A stretch of DNA of 64,000 bases, from contig LNAC01000001.1 in assembly GCA_002007465.1 (NCBI GenBank), forward strand, positions 7,989,936-8,053,935. The letters run 5' to 3'. The notes beneath the pieces are model-generated. The model was not told where the DNA came from and did not search any database. It saw only the letters and a program-made list of their open reading frames with translations. The translations under genes were made by a program, and so were the position numbers. This document shows positions 22,240-34,149 of the stretch, piece after piece. Origin of the DNA: Ailurus styani (taxonomy: Eukaryota; Chordata; Mammalia; Carnivora; Ailuridae). Numbering within the stretch: the first letter of the stretch is position 1; the number at the start of each line of letters is the position of its first letter.

Positions 22240-23251
22240 GAGGGAGGGAGGGAGGGAAGGAAGGAAGGAAGGNNNNNNNNNNNNNNNNNNNNNNNNNNNN
22301 NNNNNNNNNNNNNNNNNNNNNNNNNNNNNNNNNNNNNNNNNNNNNNNNNNNNNNNNNNNNNNNNNNNNNNNNNNNNNNNNNNNNNNNNNNNNNNNNNNNN
22401 NNNNNNNNNNNNNNNNNNNNNNNNNNNNNNNNNNNNNNNNNNNNNNNNNNNNNNNNNNNNNNNNNNNNNNNNNNNNNNNNNNNNNNNNNNNNNNNNNNNN
22501 NNNNNNNNNNNNNNNNNNNNNNNNNNNNNNNNNNNNNNNNNNNNNNNNNNNNNNNNNNNNNNNNNNNNNNNNNNNNNNNNNNNNNNNNNNNNNNNNNNNN
22601 NNNNNNNNNNNNNNNNNNNNNNNNNNNNNNNNNNNNNNNNNNNNNNNNNNNNNNNNNNNNNNNNNNNNNNNNNNNNNNNNNNNNNNNNNNNNNNNNNNNN
22701 NNNNNNNNNNNNNNNNNNNNNNNNNNNNNNNNNNNNNNNNNNNNNNNNNNNNNNNNNNNNNNNNNNNNNNNNNNNNNNNNNNNNNNNNNNNNNNNNNNNN
22801 NNNNNNNNNNNNNNNNNNNNNNNNNNNNNNNNNNNNNNNNNNNNNNNNNNNNNNNNNNNNNNNNNNNNNNNNNNNNNNNNNNNNNNNNNNNNNNNNNNNN
22901 NNNNNNNNNNNNNNNNNNNNNNNNNNNNNNNNNNNNNNNNNNNNNNNNNNNNNNNNNNNNNNNNNNNNNNNNNNNNNNNNNNNNNNNNNNNNNNNNNNNN
23001 NNNNNNNNNNNNNNNNNNNNNNNNNNNNNNNNNNNNNNNNNNNNNNNNNNNNNNNNNNNNNNNNNNNNNNNNNNNNNNNNNNNNNNNNNNNNNNNNNNNN
23101 NNNNNNNNNNNNNNNNNNNNNNNNNNNNNNNNNNNNNNNNNNNNNNNNNNNNNNNNNNNNNNNNNNNNNNNNNNNNNNNNNNNNNNNGGAGGGAGAGAGG
23201 GAGGGAGGGAAGGAAGGAAGGAGGGAGGAAAGGGAGGGAGGGAGGGGGAAG
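22240..23251. repeat. GGAA/GGGA microsatellite enclosing an assembly gap
   Basis: Purine tetranucleotide repeats lie at 22240-22272 and 23188-23251. Between them are 915 undetermined bases (22273-23187). The gap probably consists at least partly of the same repeat, whose true length is unknown. No coding inference should be drawn from frames crossing it. Confidence 0.9.
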
Positions 23252-23284
23252 AAAATAAAGGAAGATGAGAAGGAGACCGACATT

Positions 23285-23480
23285 TCCTCAGCTTCTATCC
23301 TGTGCTTTCACACATACTGCGTAATGTCACCGCAAGGCACCTATTACTCTACCCATTACACAGATGTGGACACTGAGGCTAAGAATATCAGCAGCTTACC
23401 CAAGGCCACGTGAAAAGGGGAAGACCAGGCATTCAGACCTGGGTCCCGGGTCCACTTCTAGAGCTGCTGCCACCAGACCC
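23285..23480 (-). mobile_element. MIR SINE
   Basis: 'ctacccattacacagatgtg' and 'gacactgaggctaagaatat' with 'cttacccaaggccacg' match the reverse-strand MIR core. Confidence 0.75.
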
Positions 23481-24954
23481 TCCTCAGCAGACACACTGAC
23501 CAGCGGACTGGAGGGTGTCAGGCCCCAACACATAGAACTGAATCAACTACACGTCCAGCTTGGTTAGAAAGGGATTGTCTCTTAGCAGAGAGTTCAGGAC
23601 TCCTACCTAGAATAGTCGTTCATTTTTTCGCATCAGAAAGAAAAAAAAAAAAGAAAAGAAATGCTTGTTCTCCTAGTATTAAAATTGTGCACCTACACCC
23701 TTTGACCTTTTCTGCTTTAATAGTGCATTTTCCCTGCACTTGGCTTTGATGTCACTAAAAAGATGAACGTAACACAGCCACTCAGCATGCATTTCTGCTA
23801 AAAGGACAAGCATTTAGAATGCACCACTTCCATCTGTCTAAAGCTACGCACCTCGGCAGTTCATGTTCTCCGCACCTGGGAACGTGCAGGATTGTGGGAA
23901 AGCTTCTATTCTCGGGCGCAAAAATGGGTCAGAAAAAGACTTCCCAAGATAGACACGCTGACACAGAGCTGCAACCTGGGAAAGGCTTTCACCTGGAGCC
24001 AGCTCATTCGTGTTCTCAACAGAAGCACTTATTTCTTCCCTCCAGCTGTCCACGTCTCTCTTTTCCATGAATCAAAAACCTCTTGAGACTATGGTTTCAA
24101 GAGAAATAGAAATCTGAATTTTAATGCAAGTGTCAACTCTGCAGTACAGTTCTCCTTGAGTTTCCTGGGACCACTCCTAAGAGAATTCCGAAATCCCCTG
24201 CCTTCCCCATTCCGATGTGGGATTCTTGGGACTTCTCTCTGGCCACAAGGAAGACGCATGTCAAGGCTTTGGGGTTGGTGAATTCAGGCATATTGGCATT
24301 CCCCAAAGAAAGCTACCATTTTCGGGCTCAGATTCTGAAAGACAGAACAGGCAGAGAAATGTCAAGGTCAAGGTCTTACTTGTGCAAGTTTCCCTGAGTT
24401 GCTGGCAAGCACACTTGTGAATATCACCCATGTGGGTGTGGGGATGGCTCATGAATCGGCAGGTTGGATGGAGAGAAAATGGCTGTATAGGAGGCTGGAA
24501 TTGATACGAATCCTGGCAAAAAAAGGGGGTTTCCATGGAAGGAGAAGGCAGGGACAAGGTAAGTCGAGTTAAGCAGTTGTGGGCGCAGGATTCTGAAGTA
24601 AGGTAGGCTGGTGCCTGTGCAGACCAAGCCAGAAGACTGAGAATGTTCAATCAAAAACCCTTAAGATTCATTAGGCTTAAAAAGTAAGGCATTTCTGGAG
24701 TGTCACTCAAGCATCGGGAAAGCCCAGATGCAAAGTGCCCTCACATAGGGTCAGCTTCCGGCCCCCAAGGCAAGACTGCTCTAGGCTGACAGTGCATGGT
24801 CGTAACTTGGCAGCATATGGGTCATGTGAGGACTCCTGAAGGTGGCCAACGTTCCATGAATCGGTGACGTGAGGAATTAGTGCACCACGGTGTCGGCATG
24901 GGGTTAGATTAGATGGATGTCCAGCCAACACAGCCAGTCTTCTGCCTGCGGGCC
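23481..24954. other. Unique noncoding DNA
   Basis: No gene is supported. An A-rich tract lies near 23635-23662. Short frames on both strands (up to 129 codons) lack recognisable content. Confidence 0.5.
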
Positions 24955-25081
24955 AGAAGGAAGGAAGAAAGGAGGGAGGGAGAGAGGGAAGGAAGGAAGG
25001 AAGGAAAGGAAGGAAAGGAAGGAAGGAAGGAAGGAAGGAAGGAAGGAAGGAAGGGAGGGAGGGAGGGAGGGAGGGAGGGGA
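24955..25081 (+). repeat. (GGAA)n / (GGGA)n microsatellite
   Basis: About 127 bases of pure purine tetranucleotide repeat start as GAAGGAAG-like units and end as GGGA units. Frames through it encode only Lys/Glu/Gly/Arg runs. Confidence 0.95.
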
Positions 25082-25099
25082 GACCACTCTCAGCACTAA

Positions 25100-25275
25100 A
25101 CCCGCATCGTCTCATTTAACCTGGCTCACAACAAGCTCAGAGAGAAGTTTTATTATTGTCATGCCCATTTTACAGATGAGGAAACTAAAGCCCAGAGGAG
25201 AGAAGTAACTAACACCCGTTCACGTGGCTCGAAAATGGTAGTCATCCAAGCTCAAAGAGCCCTACTCCAGTGCTG
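25100..25275 (-). mobile_element. MIR SINE
   Basis: 'gcccattttacagatgagga' followed by 'aactaaagcccagaggagag' is a clear reverse-strand MIR core. Confidence 0.85.
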
Positions 25276-25429
25276 TGCACCGCTTACAAAGAGAGAGCTG
25301 AATTGATTCTTACTAGAATAAATGGGAGCCAACGATCCCTTTCCTGTATTGATCTATAGCCTCTTCATCAGGGGCGTGACCTCCACTCTCCCTGAGGACC
25401 TCAGAGGAAGCAGGCACTAATTTAAGAGG

Positions 25430-26105
25430 TAACTTCCAGGCCACCGTATCTGCCATCTTATGCCATCACTTGGCAGAGTGGAAGGCGAGCGTTCCAATTT
25501 CTACATTTACATCTCATGTTGAGAAGCTTCCCATTAAAATGCCAACGAAAACAACGCAATCTGGGGAAGCCTGGGGCTGAGTCTTCACCCTATACACGTA
25601 CAGGCCAGGCCCCCGATGACCCTGCCCACTTTGCATCCCACCGTTAAACTGTCAGGACAGGAACTAAGAAAAGTCCTACCCAGCGCACTGTTTGGCAATT
25701 AGCAGTTACATCTCAGCCTCTTTGGTAGCCTTCCCACTGCTCTGTAACTGTGAGATTAAAAAGCTGTAATTTACATGGTTGGCTGTAAGTGTGTGGCTAT
25801 CTTGCCATAACAAAGCAATTACCCAAGTCATTATCCTCATAAAGAAATCTGCAATTGTAGGTAAATAATGATTATGTAGCTGACAAATGTTGTGTTATCG
25901 ACTCTTAAGACGAATATTAAGATTTATCGTTTCATATGCCCATATATAACGTATCTCCCAAGCCTCTGAGGAAGGGTCACTTTAAGCAAATAGAACATGC
26001 AGGAGATTTTTTGCATGGCACTGCAAAGTCTGGAAAGAGCTTTTAAGATGCCTTTTTCCAACTGGTCCACACAACTGTGACATAAAGAAGGCAAATCAGG
26101 TCATG
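25430..26105. promoter_or_regulatory. Candidate conserved noncoding element cluster
   Basis: This is an AT-rich, repeat-free block with words such as 'gtgagattaaaaagctgtaa', 'ccataacaaagcaattaccc' and 'gtaaataatgattatgtagc'. The frames are short. It looks like an enhancer-type noncoding block. Conservation was not tested. Confidence 0.4.
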
Positions 26106-26739
26106 TCATTTCCATATTTTATGAGGAAGATTGAGTCTCAGGGAAACTAAGAGACTCAACCTAGCAGATGCGAAACTCCGTTTCTCAGGAATCCTTCGGA
26201 AGACAAATGACTCCTTCCTAGGACCGCCCACCCTCCTCTCCCAAAGGCTCACAGACTGAGTCAAAGGACTTTTCAGTCTCTGTAGATTGCTCGGGTCCAT
26301 TCGATGAAATAGAATAATTCAGGCTATAATGACATCCCGCCTCCCCAAAAATCAAAAGGCACTATATACTTCAACTATATTTTATTGCCTTGTTCAGTAA
26401 AGTTGGCCAAAGGTCGTAATTCTTTCATTGTGTCTATACAAAGCCAGATGGCCATTTGAAAAATGTGAAGTTAAAAATGTTCAAATGAAATGATTCTGTA
26501 TCTACCACTCAAATTTTATTACTTGCCTCAGTGTGACCAACGTTATAATAAATGTAGCCCAACAGCTTTGTGGAGACAAAGTCAGGAGCCATGGCAAGCC
26601 CAGGAGAGGGTAGGAAGGCTCCGGAGCCTCTGGCCCACAAGACCGGATTTCAGATCTGAGCTGCTCCAAAACATTTTTAGAGACGCGGCAGGGAAACAGG
26701 ATGGACCACGGAGAACCTGACTTTCCTTGGAATCCTCCC
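26106..26739. other. Unique noncoding DNA
   Basis: AT-rich with no gene seen. A possible MIR trace lies near 26110-26170 ('tttatgaggaagattgagtc'). Confidence 0.4.
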
Positions 26740-26890
26740 TTCCTTCGTGCAGCAAATACATATTGGAGGCCTAGGAAGCTCCAGTCATGGCCATGGAGCC
26801 CCAACATGAACGAGACAGGGGTGCCCCTATCCTCACGAGGCTGGCACCCAGCTCAGTGGGAGAAAGGAGAGGCGTGAAGAAGACAGGGAT
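26740..26890 (+). mobile_element. L2/MIR-class ancient repeat fragment
   Basis: 'gtgcagcaaatacatattgg' followed by 'aacgagacaggggtgcccct' and 'tcctcacgaggctggcac' follows the order of the common mammalian repeat ('caacaaatatttattg ... acaagacag ... ccctgccctcatggagct'). Confidence 0.55.
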
Positions 26891-27450
26891 TGTTCCCTTT
26901 TAATGGGAAGTTGACATGCTGTTCAAATCCAAAGCTGAATTAAGTCCTATCTATTTTGAATATTCTTATTCAAGGATTTTAAAAGTATTCCAAGTTTCAT
27001 ACTTGCTTCATTAACAACAAAATAATAATCTAACAAAATTATCACTTGAGTCAACCTCTACAGAAGGGCTTGTAATTCTACGTACGTTTCTACATATATT
27101 CATTCATTTGTAATAGGTACGCTCGTGAAGGATCCACGGCCCAGGACGACACTCCCTAAACTCGCCCTTCCCTTCAAATCGTGTTTCCTCACACACTGCA
27201 GCTCCCATCTCCTCCCTCTTCCAGACTCCTGGGAAGAAAACCTCCAGTAGCTTCCATGAGGGTCCTCCCATCACCCCTGCACCCGCCCCAGCCTACAGCC
27301 CGTTCTCTTCCGCCCCCTCCTTCTCCTGAGTCTGTCACCACAGACCAGGGAACCTTCCCGGGAATGGAAGGACATTCCCAGAAGGATCGGAGGGACGAGG
27401 AAATGTAAGTAGGCACCACCAGAGTGTCCCCACATTCATAAACCACGCCC
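26891..27450. other. Unique noncoding DNA
   Basis: 26930-27110 is AT-rich and repeat-free; 27180-27400 is CT-rich. No gene was recognised. Confidence 0.4.
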
Positions 27451-27740
27451 CTTCCTATGGATATTTACAACCAAGCGCTCGCTACACGACCGTTTCGGTC
27501 ATCACGAAAGTGGATTGCTGATGAAGATTTCAGGATTTCTACCCCTGGAGATAATGAGGAAGACAAACCCAAGATTCACACTGGGGCTGACTGGAGCCAT
27601 CAAAATATTTGTTTAACATCTGCTTTCGGTAGGATTGTCACACCCGGCCACAATCGGTGCCATTGTTCCTGGAGCTAATCTCATAGATTTACCCCTTTCT
27701 TTATTTTTAATTGAATTGCCCTACAGATAAATACACGGAG
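27451..27740. promoter_or_regulatory. Repeat-free block with a small ATG frame
   Basis: A 73-codon frame (27457-27678, plus) begins in the block and carries CpGs (e.g. 'cgaccgtttcggtcatcacg'). After it comes a pyrimidine-rich run ending in 'gccctacag', which looks like a splice acceptor. I recognise no protein family. Noncoding conservation is the simpler explanation. Confidence 0.3.
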
Positions 27741-28360
27741 CCCTTTCCAGTGCAGACACCCTGAGCGTGGGTGTCATCCTTGCCCCGGATTCTCTGTGTG
27801 TCAAACGAAAGCCACTTCAGACCCCTGAGTCCAAAGTAGTTAATTAACAGAAATCAAAGGAGCCTTTGTTGCCATCCCAAATCTTCCTCTCTTCTCCAGA
27901 TGGGGACAGATTCACTGACAATTTAGTTCCATTTCTGAGAATGGTTTCTCAGGTTTCCCTTGTCGGTGACTAGAAAGGGCCAGGTGCCATCAAGGACTCC
28001 TGTTCCTGGGGCTCTGCCAAAGACCGAATCAAAGGGAACAGAAAGGCCTCAAATCAGTGGTCCAGGACCCATCAGGGACTTGGGAGTCCTTAGGTTGGGG
28101 ACCAAGATGGGAGGGCAGGGAAACCTGCAGAAAGAAGTCCCGGTGCATGGGGGTGACAGGTGACATCGCAGGGCTCTGCTTGGAGCAGAAACACATGAGG
28201 AGGGGGCTCCAGGCCATGAGTAGATCCTCATGGTTAGAAACTCCTGTAACTGCCCACCTGAGACCCCATCCAGCAGGGCATGAAGGCCCCATGTTCAAGC
28301 TGACCGAGTCACTGCTTACCAGAATGAATGATCGGTGCCACGACTAGCTTTCAGAGATAT
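27741..28360. other. Unique noncoding DNA
   Basis: No gene or clear repeat is visible. Confidence 0.45.
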
Positions 28361-28361
28361 C

Positions 28362-28408
28362 CCCAAAAAAAAGGAAAGAAAAGAAAAGAAAAAGAAAAAA
28401 AAAAGGAC
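28362..28408 (+). repeat. A-rich (AAAAG) low-complexity tract
   Basis: A run of AAAG and AAAAG units is present. It may be the tail of a decayed retroelement, but no body is recognisable next to it. Confidence 0.8.
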
Positions 28409-31364
28409 CAGTTTTATAAGATCAGTACAGTCCCAAATAAGCAAAGGGCATTCCTTCCTTCTGTGTTTACCAAAATCCAATTTGTAAAGAGAGAAGATGA
28501 GCAGGGCGGTGCCACAGGCAGGACAGGATCACTAGTGAACGTATCTGACAGTCACAGAGGATCTGAACAGCTGATGTCTCCCAGGGAAAGGAGGAGCACA
28601 GAGGGGAAGTGGTCACTCACCAGCCCAGCGCGCGGGAGGAAACCCAGGACGGCTGGCTCCCACGCCTGCACTTCTCCCCAGAAAGCTTGCAGATTCTACG
28701 CCAACTAGAAAGCACCCTTTGGAGCTTGAAGGAGACAGTTTTAAAAATGAAAGGAGGTTCTGCTTCATACAGTGTGTAATGAGGTGCTAGGGTTTATTTT
28801 AATGCTCAGAACCGAGCATAAGCTGAAAATAGATGTAGATTCAAGAATATTCTCACGCAGTGGTTTCAAACACTTCGTAGGCAGACAGGGCGGATGGGGG
28901 GGCGGGGCGGGCAGAGGGAAGGACGCAGCAGCACCTGGCCTTGAGGACGCCCAGGTCTGGAGCCGGGGGACCTTCTTCTCTCCTCTCACAGGCCCAAAGC
29001 AGTACATTTGCTTTCACTCAAAGCTGTCTTAAACGTCCACTACTAAAAAAAGAAGTTTAAAATGTACAGCTTGGCCCATCATTTTTCTGGGTGGGTCGAG
29101 GAACGCGGGGGCACCTGGTGGACTCACGGAGAGGATGAGCCCGCTTCCTGTACGTGACCCTGACTTTCTGAGTCTTCCGCCTAAGCCTTCTGAGCCCCCG
29201 GAGTAGGGGGACGCTTTTAGACCTGGAAAGTGCAGGGTCCGCGTTTGGTTCTCTGGGAGAGCCAAGGTCTCCCCGGCCCCATCAGAACGGGGATTTCGGG
29301 GTGATCATGGCTGCAGTGATATAGGAACCCTCCCCACTGGGTACGTCCAACAGAAGAAACCCCGTCCCTGGACACCGGCCTTGCTCTGCTTTCTCCCTCG
29401 GGTGCTCCTGGGATCTCTCGGACCCCTGTTTCCTCATCGGTCCGATCAGGAAAGCAACACCTCCCGTGCAGGGTTGGATGAGAAGCAGCCGTCAGACACA
29501 GATCCTGCCGGGAACTGAAGGGCATTCGGAGAGGTCACACGGCTTGGGACCCTGCCCCGTGGAGGCGTAGGTGGAAGCTGCCTGCTTGCCTTCCCCTCCC
29601 TGGAAGTGAGATCCGGGCGGGGGGGGGGGCTGCAGGTTTATCAGCACATGTGAAATAGGGCTTTCCCTTATTTGTCCTAAATAAAATAATTGCTGTAATG
29701 AAAAGTCAAGGAGTTCAGGAAGCAGTATTTTCTGAAATACAATTCTCAGTGAACTGGGAACAATATCAACCAAAAACAAAAACAAAAGGAAATAAAAATG
29801 AATAGAATCTACTGAAACCAAAGGGGACGGAAAAGTCTCAACTTCAATATTGTGTCAAATTGGGTAATAAAGTGAATTCCCCAAATGCACCAAAGGGCAT
29901 TTGCTGAACGCCCGGAATGCACAGCCCATCGGCCTCCTCCCCCGCCCCCTGCGTCCCTCCCCGCGGGTTCTAAGGGCACCGAGATGGCGCCTTCTAGCTT
30001 GTCTGGAAGCTCATCCCTTGGCCAGAGCTCAAGACCCCTAATCTGGGTCACACTGAACAACTTCCAGTCCCTTAAACTCTGTGCGGTACCCTCTCGCTGC
30101 TCCATCCCTCTGCAGGGAGCCCCGCCCTCCCACCTTCCCTTCCAACTGGAAGGTTCCTCCTAACCCTTCAGTTCTTCCAGGAGTCCCTTCCTGGCCCGCA
30201 TCGCAGCAGGGAGGAGGCCCAGTCCATCCTCACTGCCCTGCCTGCAAGCGTGTCTGCGGCCCGTGGAGGGCGCTCACCGCCTAAGGGCAGGGCCAGCCCA
30301 CTGTCATGCCTTGGTCAGAGCCTGGGGCTTAGAAGGTCCTCCGTGTTTTAAGAGAGTTGTTTGCTCAGCCAGGTCTGAGCAGTCTAGCCTTCCGGCAGGA
30401 GTGATACAATCACCACCGGTCACTCCCTTCATCTCCTCACTCGGGGACGAGCAGGATGAGGCCCGTGTTGCCTCCCAGGGGTCTCAGTGGAACTTCTAGG
30501 ATTTCTTTCTAAATCCATGGATGGAGACAACTAGGTTGTGAACATTCTAGAAAGCCCAGGTCTTGCCTCACATCGTCGTCTGAGTCTCCAGTCTCCACTG
30601 ATCCCCAAAGCACACCACAGGGCAGCCCAGTCTTTCCTTCTGGAACCTTCCCCTCTCCTTCTCAAGGCCCTCCTGGAGCCTCTGGGGCATAACCGAATTG
30701 TGGGTGTGTGTCTTGGAGACATTTATCATAGAATTACAGCCCCAGGATCCCTTTTCCATGACTGTGACATGATGACTGTGTATTTCACGCCTTTCAGTTT
30801 CCCAGCTGGGATTCGGAGATTTAAAGGCATGGGAGATGTATTTTTAAATTTACGAGAGGGCCATCGATTTAATTAATTGTTCCCAGAGAGTGTTGTCAGT
30901 CACAATAAGAGTTCTTAAAGGCAAAGGGGACCAGAGGAGGGAGGTTTCCACGGCTCGGAGCTGCGAAAGCGTGTGTTTCTTTGATAAAGTCAGTGATGCT
31001 AAGGTTCTGGGTTGAAGTAAATTCTTTAGGAGGGCTTGTCCAGAGAGCAACGCAGCCAGGGGCACTTTGAGAAGCCCCGTTTGCAAACGTGATCTCCTCC
31101 CGGCCTTTGCACAAACCAAAGCCGCTTTTCTTTGAGGGTCCCCAGGTAACAGAATCCTTCAAAAAGGACAAAACCCACTTGCCAGGCAGAAATAGTCTTC
31201 GCCTTCATACTGGCCCGTTCCATCATCTGACGGGCGCTGGCTAGGCCTGAGTCCTTCTCCCAGATTCTCCGAATCGGGTTCTCCCTAATCAGGTGCATGG
31301 AGGAGCACCTTCTGTCGGCAAGTCAGGCATCAAAGACACCGAGCCTGCCTCGTCCGACCTGCTC
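28409..31364. other. Unique noncoding DNA, about 3 kb
   Basis: 28880-30300 is GC-rich, with CpG-containing stretches but no compact CpG island. A long G homopolymer lies near 29618-29628. 30780-31000 is AT-rich with homeodomain-like words ('gatttaattaattg'). Frames of 80-126 codons on both strands lack recognised domains. Confidence 0.45.
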
Positions 31365-31440
31365 ATTTCACAGACGGGGAAACAGAGTCACAAAGCCTTG
31401 CCTGGTGAACGACAGAGCCAGGATCAGAGTCCAGTCTCCG
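31365..31440 (-). mobile_element. MIR SINE fragment
   Basis: 'catttcacagacggggaaac' followed by 'acgacagagccaggatcaga' matches the reverse-strand MIR core. Confidence 0.75.
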
Positions 31441-32084
31441 GACCCCCTCGGGTCTCTTTCTGCTGTCTGGCCCTGCCTTCCAGCTGAGGCGGCCTCGGCT
31501 GGTGTACCTCTCACAACATCCAAATATGTTCTACCTTTAGACTCCTGTTCTTGCACAGAACAAACATTCAACGGTCTTCGCATACTGTCCTCCAGAATCA
31601 CACCCCCTTTCTTTCCTTATGTGCTTCCAGTGACACCAAAACCTCATGCAGATTCCCAAACCCCGAAGCCGTGCCTGAACACAGACGCGGCCCCAAGGAC
31701 ACCAAGCGTGGGACTGATGCGACATCAGTCCCACTGCCAGAGGGTCTAGTGAGGCCGTCTCTTCCAGGACACTTTCCGGGGGCTCCAAGGGAGGCAGGGA
31801 GAGTACAGAGGAGAAGGCAGCTGTAATTCAGAAGGCAGGTGTCTTTAAACTTGTTGTTTACATCTGTAAACAGTGTCAGTCAATGTGGGAGAAAGGCTGG
31901 CTGTCATCTGGAAGTGAGCCCGGATCATCCCGAGCGGACAGCCCCCGTGGGTGCAGGCAGGACAGTCCCAGGTCTACGGGCCAGAGCTGGAAGACAGCAT
32001 TACCTGCCCAGGAGATCTTTTCCCTAGCTTCCCCCCGCCTCATCCAGGGCCCAGTCCCTCCTGCCGTCTGGCACTGTCGTGGCT
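31441..32084. other. Unique noncoding DNA
   Basis: No gene or clear repeat was recognised. Several frames of 60-150 codons overlap on both strands. Confidence 0.4.
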
Positions 32085-32215
32085 GGTGTCTGCCCACCTG
32101 CCCGCCTCCCACTGGGCAGGGAGCTCTTTGAAAGCAGGGACCTTCTCTATGCTGTTGTACCTTGGTCTCCTAGCAGAGTGCCTGGTGCGTAATGCAGGTT
32201 TCATACAGGCCGATG
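32085..32215 (+). mobile_element. L2 3' end fragment
   Basis: 'gggagctctttgaaagcagg' then 'gaccttctctatgctgttgt' and 'agcagagtgcctggtgcgta' is the L2 3' end order. Confidence 0.7.
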
Positions 32216-32234
32216 GCTTCAATGGGGGATCTGG

Positions 32235-32310
32235 CCCCACTGACTCATTTTATAGAAGAGGAACCTGAGGTCCAAAGAGGTCAAGTGAGAAATTAGAAGT
32301 GGAACTAGAG
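32235..32310 (-). mobile_element. MIR SINE fragment
   Basis: 'ctcattttatagaagaggaa' followed by 'cctgaggtccaaagaggtca' is the reverse-strand MIR core. Confidence 0.75.
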
Positions 32311-33299
32311 CAAGGATCAGGGAGGGTCCCCAGCCCGAACTTCTCGGGGGCCCGTATCTTTGCAAATAATAAGGAAACAATATGGGTTAACCTGAACCAC
32401 TTAGTTCTGCTTTCCCAGGCTCATGCAAACTCTCTCTCCCTAACCTCTCCCTTTCCACCCCCCTACTCCAAAGAGCTTGGAAATGCTGCAGGTTTTCATG
32501 CAAATGACCTTCTAGGGGTCTAAAAGAAGCTAATGTTTATTTTTTGTTCAAAGGTCCCAGATGGGCTTTATCTGCTGGGCCTGGCTAGGCCCCTGCTATC
32601 AGATGGGCATGCAAATGACTCCCCTAGAAAAGTCCTGGAGAGAAGAGCTCTGTTTTCAAACCCACAGGCATTTGCCTGGACATTTGCCTGCTCATTTTCC
32701 TTTTCTGTTCCAAACAACGTGGGGGCACCACCAGGCTCCTGTGTAGTAAAATTCGAGCAGCAGGTAGGTGCAGGCCTGCTGACCGGGGGGAGGGGGGGCT
32801 CAGCTGCCTCCCAGCCAGGCCACGAGGAGGGGCCTAACCTCAGCACCCTGAAATTCTTAATCCACCAGGTGCCCTGTCCCATGCGGAGAAAAAAAGAAAG
32901 GCAGACCATTTGCCACTCCCAGGGACCCCAGGCCACCAGCAGAAGCACCTGGAGGAAAGCTCTTGAAAATATCCTCACAAACCAGAGGGCCGACATGCTC
33001 TGAGTCATCAGCTTAGAATATTGAGAGGAGAGGTTTTTTTTGTTCATTTGTTTGTGTTTTTTTTAAACGCAAGCTTCATCCCCAGTTCCAATCTGCTTGC
33101 TTCACTGGGAAGGCCTGCTGGCCACCTTCTGACCCCCATGAGCTGACCCCAGGGAAGGAACAGTTAAACTCCCGGTGATGCACGGGCCTCCCCCAGCCCA
33201 GGAAAGACAGGCTCAGAGGGCTCACTGTAGTGGCCGTGGGCTGAACCCACTTGGATCCCAAAGAGGGAACTGGCCACGGAAAGCCACCTCTCTGGGCAG
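32311..33299. other. Unique noncoding DNA
   Basis: A 156-codon plus frame (32533-33003) and a 159-codon minus frame (32568-33047) overlap almost completely, which argues against either being real. The word 'ggcatgcaaatgac' and similar octamer-like ATGCAAA motifs appear near 32423, 32500 and 32610. Otherwise I see nothing. Confidence 0.4.
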
Positions 33300-33736
33300 A
33301 CCTATGATGGCACAATTTCCATATGACCCAGCAATTCCACTCCCATGTCCAGACAGCTTCTTGTACGTGAATGTTCATAGCAGCTTTATTCATGAGAGCC
33401 CAAGGCTGGAAATTACCCAAATGTCCATCATCTGGGGGATGGATAAACAAATTGAGGCAGATCTGAATAAGGGACTACCACCAGGCAATAAAGAGTAAGC
33501 TACACATGCGTGAACTGCAATGCGCGACTTGGGTGGAGGAAGCCAGGGCCCCGGGGAGGGGGCGCCGGGAAAGCTGATGGCCAGAGGCTCACTGAGGAGG
33601 GGGGATTACACTGGATCTTGATTGTAGAGGTGGTCATACCACTGGGTTCATGTGTCAGAGCTCATCGAATTGTATACTTCATGCTGGTGAACTTTTCTGC
33701 ACGTGACTTACACCTCAACAAGGGTGACCTTTTTAA
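33300..33736 (+). mobile_element. L1 LINE 3' end, first copy
   Basis: 'ccatatgacccagcaattcc', 'gttcatagcagctttattca', 'aaatgtccatcatctggggg' and 'tgtatacttcatgctggtga' follow the order of L1 ORF2 tail and 3'UTR. The middle is shortened: the block that normally holds 'attattcagcc' is altered. It is interrupted at its 3' end by a SINE. Confidence 0.8.
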
Positions 33737-33975
33737 AAAAAGACTTTGCTTCTTTATTTTATTTGAGAGAGAGAGAGAGAGTGCGTGCACACACAAGCCA
33801 GGGGCAGGAGCAGAGGGAGAGAGAGAATCTCAAGCAGACTCCCTGCTGAGTGTGGAGCCCGACGTGGGGCTCAATCTCACAACCCCGAGATCACGACCTG
33901 AGCCAACACCAATTGTCCGATGCTGAACCAACTGAGCCACCCAGGCGCCCCAACAAGGATAACTTTTTAAAAGAA
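33716..33975 (-). mobile_element. Carnivore tRNA-Lys SINE inserted in the L1 3' end
   Basis: The body (about 33737-33950) in reverse reads 'ggggcgcctgggtggctcag' at its head and A-rich at its tail. It is flanked by related but diverged direct repeats (caacaagggtgaccttttta at 33716, caacaaggataactttttaa at 33951), consistent with an old target duplication inside L1 sequence. Confidence 0.9.
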
Positions 33976-34149
33976 ATAGCGTGATGAATTATGTCACGTT
34001 AGATATTAATCTTCTTTGAGGATTCCTAGTTTTCCGCCTGCAAAATGGTATTCAGAATATAGACCAGCCAAGAATCCTCTTCCTCAAAGAGTCCCAGGAG
34101 GGGAGCCCCAGAATACCATTCCTCTGTCTTTTTAGCCCAAGATCAGCTG
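33976..34149. other. Unique noncoding DNA
   Basis: No feature is recognised here. Confidence 0.4.

Noticed and set aside
21757..23268. 503-codon plus frame and 389-codon minus frame across the gap
   Set aside because: Both consist mostly of undetermined bases; the known parts are microsatellite and unrelated unique sequence.
24707..25115. Lys/Glu/Gly- or Pro/Ser/Phe-rich frames
   Set aside because: They read through the (GGAA)n microsatellite in different phases.
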